Below, one piece after another: positions 6,659 to 9,158 of a stretch of 9,158 nt of DNA. Below the pieces are notes generated by a model. It made no database searches and was not told the DNA's origin. It was given only the letters and a program-made list of their open reading frames with translations. The DNA comes from Candidatus Fermentithermobacillaceae bacterium UBA3907. Its GTDB lineage: Bacteria; Bacillota; Sulfobacillia; Fermentithermobacillales; Fermentithermobacillaceae. The stretch is from NCBI GenBank assembly GCA_002391545.1, contig DGFF01000043.1:1-9158 (forward strand), given 5' to 3'. The translations under genes and the position numbers were made by a program. How positions within the stretch are numbered: position 1 is the stretch's first letter; each line of letters begins with the position of its first letter.

Positions 6659-7849
6659 TCAATTTTTTTCATGCCTTGCTCGCAGATAGTTTTGGGCTTC
6701 CTCTAAACGCCCAGGGAAATATAGTAGGTCAAAGGCCGATAGGGCCATAACCTTTGCAGCGGTAAGTGTTGCTTCGATGGCTCTTGGGGTTACGGTGTCG
6801 TTGGCCATTTCCCTTGAATGGCCGCGCGCATCTGTTGTAGCAAAAGAAATCTGTATACAGGGCGTTTCCCACGTTACGTTGCCTACATCAGTGACACCGC
6901 CTCCGTCTTCGGGTTCAGGCTTTGGCAATTCTTGTCCTAGGTACCCAAAGTTATCTGCAACGATAGATGCTAGCACTGGATGTTCCAAAGTCTCGCGAAA
7001 AAGCGGTTCGTAGTGTCGGAATTCGACGTTAGCGCCTACAGATTGTGCCGCTCCAAGAGCGCACTGTTTCACACGGGGTAAAACTATCTCTTCTAGATAA
7101 TGTGAATCTTTAGCGCGGACAGTGAATCTGCATGTAGCTTTCTCAGGTACAATGTTGGGTGCATCTCCTCCGTGGGTAATAATTCCTGCCAACCTTACGC
7201 CATCTCTCAAATGATTCTTTATATTTCTGATGCCTATATAGGCAAGAACACACGCATCCAACGCGTTGATGCCGGCTTCAGGATTGCCTCCTGCGTGGGC
7301 GGATTTTCCATGGAACGTAATTTCAATAGGGTGGGACGCCCACGAGGTGCCTCCTAAGGAGTAAGTTTGTCCAGGATGGGCAATGAAAGCAGCATCGATG
7401 TTTGAAAATACCCCTGCTTCCGTCATAACCACTTTTCCACCTATGGTTTCTTCAGCGGGGGTCCCCAAGACTAGCCAGGTTACATCCACTTCCTCTGGTG
7501 GAAGGCATTCTTTGACACCTATAGCAGCTGCTATAGCGCTGGCCGCAATAAGGTTATGTCCGCAGCCATGCCCAATTTCTGGTAAGGCATCGTACTCGGC
7601 CATGAACGCAATCCTAGGTGTTTTGTTCCCTGTCTGGGCTGAGAAAGACGTGGGCAACCCAGCAATTTCTCGCCTTACACAAAAGCCATGTTCTTCAAGT
7701 ATATGTGTGAGTTTGGATACTGCGTAAAACTCTTCTAAGCCCAACTCGGGGTTTTGATATAGAGACACTGCTATATCTTCTACTATTGGTCTTAGAGCAT
7801 CTATAGCTTCCACAATTGCTTTCTTTTTCTCAAGGTAACCTTGGTTCAA
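6659..7849 (-). CDS. M20D amidohydrolase, AbgB/PM20D2-like
   Basis: A cytoplasmic metal-dependent amidohydrolase of peptidase family M20D. Characterised relatives split p-aminobenzoyl-glutamate (AbgB) or dipeptides carrying a basic residue (mammalian PM20D2). Residues seen are D87 in MAEYDALP, H94, C96 and H98 in GHGCGHN, E133 and E134 in PAEE, H158 in AHPG, and H344 in RGHS. The Cys ligand and the HGCGHN form point to the AbgB/PM20D2 branch rather than hippurate-type HGCGHD enzymes. The lid domain runs from about 173 to 285 with GKSAHAGGNPEAGINALD at 181-198. The 396-residue length is normal. The start is TTG7849, with only GAGG about ten nt upstream; the N-terminus aligns well with the family, so I keep it. 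It lies 19 nt after the DUF1614 gene. The true substrate is unknown. Confidence 0.9.
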   Translation of the reverse strand: MNQGYLEKKKAIVEAIDALRPIVEDIAVSLYQNPELGLEEFYAVSKLTHILEEHGFCVRREIAGLPTSFSAQTGNKTPRIAFMAEYDALPEIGHGCGHNLIAASAIAAAIGVKECLPPEEVDVTWLVLGTPAEETIGGKVVMTEAGVFSNIDAAFIAHPGQTYSLGGTSWASHPIEITFHGKSAHAGGNPEAGINALDACVLAYIGIRNIKNHLRDGVRLAGIITHGGDAPNIVPEKATCRFTVRAKDSHYLEEIVLPRVKQCALGAAQSVGANVEFRHYEPLFRETLEHPVLASIVADNFGYLGQELPKPEPEDGGGVTDVGNVTWETPCIQISFATTDARGHSREMANDTVTPRAIEATLTAAKVMALSAFDLLYFPGRLEEAQNYLRARHEKN

Positions 7850-7868
7850 CAGGCTTCAACCTCGCTAT

Positions 7869-8516
7869 CTAAACTGCTGCTAAGAAGGCAGCTACTAATC
7901 CTGCAAGAAAAACGCCATCGTATACGCCTGCTCCCCCAATTGAAAGGATACCAGGCGCAGTTCGTTTCATTTCTTCCAGATGCAAGAGATCGGCCCCTAT
8001 TAGGGTGCCTATAGTGCCGGCTATATAGGCTGCTGGTGCCGGATTGCTTCTAGCGAAAATCATAGCAACTAAAGCTGCAGAAAGGGGAGGTACCATCGCA
8101 GGCACTACTATGCCTTTTCCAGGGATGGGCCTGGCTATAAAGTAACATATGACAGCCACTATAGCGGTGCATAGCAGCGATTGAAATATGGGGGCACGAG
8201 TTACAAGTAGATAAATGCTGAAACACAGGGGTATCAATGCGCCGCCAAGATTGATGGCTATGATCTGTTCTGAAACGACCGGGGGATAATAAAAAAATAC
8301 TGGGAACTTGCTGGGCTTAGGTCGGGTCACTATTTTTTCGCGTTTGATAGGTATATTGATAAGGCTGCCTATTAGCGAAAATGTGAATAGAAAGAAAGCT
8401 CCTTCTGGACTAAGACCAAGGGTTTCGAAAGAAAGTGTAGCCACGTTAAGGTAAAACAAAAAGAAGAGAGCCGGGATACCAAATATGAGCATGAAGATTA
8501 TGAATAGAGTGATCAA
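7869..8516 (-). CDS. DUF1614 family integral membrane protein
   Basis: A conserved membrane protein of unknown function with about seven hydrophobic segments: near 3-23, 38-56, 84-104, 111-128, 134-155, 160-179 and 195-213. The hallmarks I associate with DUF1614 are GTIGTLIGADLLHL at 167-180 and SIGGAGVYDGVFLAG at 192-206. Acidic and glycine residues inside predicted helices suggest a functional membrane site, perhaps a transporter or an enzyme. The length (215) fits the family. The start is TTG8516, seven nt after AGAGGGG on the minus strand, which gives an N-terminal helix straight away; an internal ATG (residue 9) would cut into that helix. It is the first gene of the operon, with a promoter-like sequence about 80 nt upstream. 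It precedes an M20D amidohydrolase by 19 nt, so a role linked to peptide or amino-acid metabolism is possible but only inferred. Confidence 0.85.
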   Translation of the reverse strand: MITLFIIFMLIFGIPALFFLFYLNVATLSFETLGLSPEGAFFLFTFSLIGSLINIPIKREKIVTRPKPSKFPVFFYYPPVVSEQIIAINLGGALIPLCFSIYLLVTRAPIFQSLLCTAIVAVICYFIARPIPGKGIVVPAMVPPLSAALVAMIFARSNPAPAAYIAGTIGTLIGADLLHLEEMKRTAPGILSIGGAGVYDGVFLAGLVAAFLAAV

Positions 8517-8593
8517 TACTCAACCCCTCTTTCAGTACACTAATCTCGTTATTGTCCCAACATATTCTGCGTGCGTTTATTCCTTAAGTATAG

Positions 8594-8621
8594 AATATAT
8601 GTAACAGGTTCTTTATTTCAA
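8594..8621 (-). promoter_or_regulatory. Sigma-A-like promoter candidate for the DUF1614 operon
   Basis: On the minus strand TTGAAA (8621-8616), a 16-nt spacer and TATATT (8599-8594) each match the housekeeping consensus at five of six positions. The predicted 5' leader before TTG8516 is about 70 nt. It lies in the 159-nt divergent gap that also serves the AlaX-like gene. The gap is A+T rich, so chance matches are possible. No equally good plus-strand promoter was found; a TATATT at 8653 lacks a matching -35. Confidence 0.4.
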
Positions 8622-8675
8622 GGAACGTAGAGCAAACAAACGGTTGAACATCTATATTGAGCGAGGGCGATCACT

Positions 8676-9158
8676 ATGAGCACGGCCAAGATGTACTGGG
8701 CGAATCCTTACGGTACAGATTTTTCCGCTACGGTATTAGACATTTGGCAAGAAGACGATGATCTGTTTTTGGTTCTGGATAAGACCTTTTTCTATCCAGA
8801 AGGAGGGGGGCAACCTTGCGATCTAGGCATCATTGTGCCTGTTGCCTCTTTGCTGGGAGAAGGCATGGGGAATATTGATGAAGTATACCGGGTTAGAAAA
8901 GTGTTTGAAGATGACGGCAGGATCATTCATGTAATGGGACAGGCTGGTTTGTCTAAGGGGCAGACAGTTTTCGGGAGGATCGATTGGGATCGCAGGTTCG
9001 ACTTCATGCAGCAGCACACAGGCCAGCACATTCTTTCCCGAGGGTTCGAGGAGTTACTGGGAGCTCAAACAATAGGTTTTCATTTGGGGGATGATTACGT
9101 TTCTATAGATCTTGACGCACCTTCGATTGAGGATAGCATGCTAATGAGGGTAGAAGAT
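8676..9158 (+). CDS. AlaX-like alanyl-tRNA editing protein, 3'-truncated by window edge
   Basis: The first 161 residues of a free-standing protein related to the editing domain of alanyl-tRNA synthetase. Such proteins hydrolyse Ser- or Gly-tRNA(Ala) in trans to prevent mistranslation. The frame is open from ATG8676 to the window end. Recognisable elements are FFYPEGGGQPCDLG (38-51), the conserved glycine-rich motif of the barrel domain, and QQHTGQHILS (112-121), which supplies the zinc-binding and catalytic His pair H114 and H118. GFHLG (134-138) also fits the editing domain. The C-terminal Cys/His zinc ligands and any DHHA1 domain lie beyond the window, so an AlaX-L or DHHA1-bearing form cannot be told apart. 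A GAGGG lies about eight nt upstream of the start. It is divergent from the DUF1614 operon with 159 nt between starts. Confidence 0.9.
   Translation, partial: MSTAKMYWANPYGTDFSATVLDIWQEDDDLFLVLDKTFFYPEGGGQPCDLGIIVPVASLLGEGMGNIDEVYRVRKVFEDDGRIIHVMGQAGLSKGQTVFGRIDWDRRFDFMQQHTGQHILSRGFEELLGAQTIGFHLGDDYVSIDLDAPSIEDSMLMRVED

Noticed and set aside
7383..7727. Plus-strand open frame of 114 codons
   Set aside because: It is antisense to the M20D gene, whose metal-binding motifs are intact; low-complexity Ala/Ser-rich translation is typical of a shadow frame.
8589..8600. Plus-strand -10-like TATAGAAT as a promoter for the AlaX-like gene
   Set aside because: No acceptable -35 element lies 16-18 nt upstream; the same A+T-rich sequence is better explained by the minus-strand promoter candidate.
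8823..9029. Minus-strand open frame opposite the right-edge gene
   Set aside because: The plus-strand frame there encodes the AlaX motifs GGGQP and HTGQH and runs open to the window end.

Overview
The window reads as chromosomal DNA of a Gram-positive-type anaerobe, most likely a Clostridia-like or other deep-branching Bacillota. The grounds are strong GGAGG-type ribosome binding sites, several TTG starts, many ATA and AGG/AGA codons, a PepV-type dipeptidase, a short-form Orn/Lys/Arg decarboxylase and a DUF1614 membrane protein. This placement is inference; there is no rRNA or marker gene to fix it. I see no tRNA, rRNA, CRISPR array, transposase or phage gene.

Layout. (1) On the plus strand, nt 1-1370 is the 3' part of a large membrane-bound nucleotide-sugar 4,6-dehydratase (CapD/WbpM/PglF type), whose N-terminus lies off the left edge. 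It is followed 35 nt later by an M48 CAAX-protease-like (Ste24) membrane metallopeptidase (1406-2698). (2) Convergent with that, only 4 nt away, is a minus-strand pair: an Orn/Lys/Arg decarboxylase (5642 to 4158), then a PepV-like M20 dipeptidase (4142 to 2703). The dipeptidase ribosome binding site overlaps the decarboxylase stop codon. The decarboxylase has a 5' leader that can fold into a long interrupted hairpin. (3) Upstream on the same strand is a second operon, ending in a terminator-like hairpin at 5790-5834. In transcription order it holds a DUF1614 integral membrane protein (8516 to 7869), an M20D amidohydrolase of the AbgB/PM20D2 type (7849 to 6659), and a double-zinc-ribbon protein with a possible PH-like C-terminal domain (about 6599 to 5910). 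All three genes appear to start at TTG. (4) Divergent from it, on the plus strand at the right edge, is the 5' part of an AlaX-like alanyl-tRNA editing protein (8676 to beyond 9158).

How they may work together. The left pair belongs to surface-polysaccharide synthesis and membrane-protein proteolysis. The middle contains two different M20 peptidases flanking an amino-acid decarboxylase, which fits peptide breakdown feeding amino-acid decarboxylation and polyamine synthesis. That link is inferred from gene order only. Most genes belong to known families. The least explained items are the zinc-ribbon protein, the DUF1614 protein, the decarboxylase leader structure and an unusual residue beside the decarboxylase PLP lysine.
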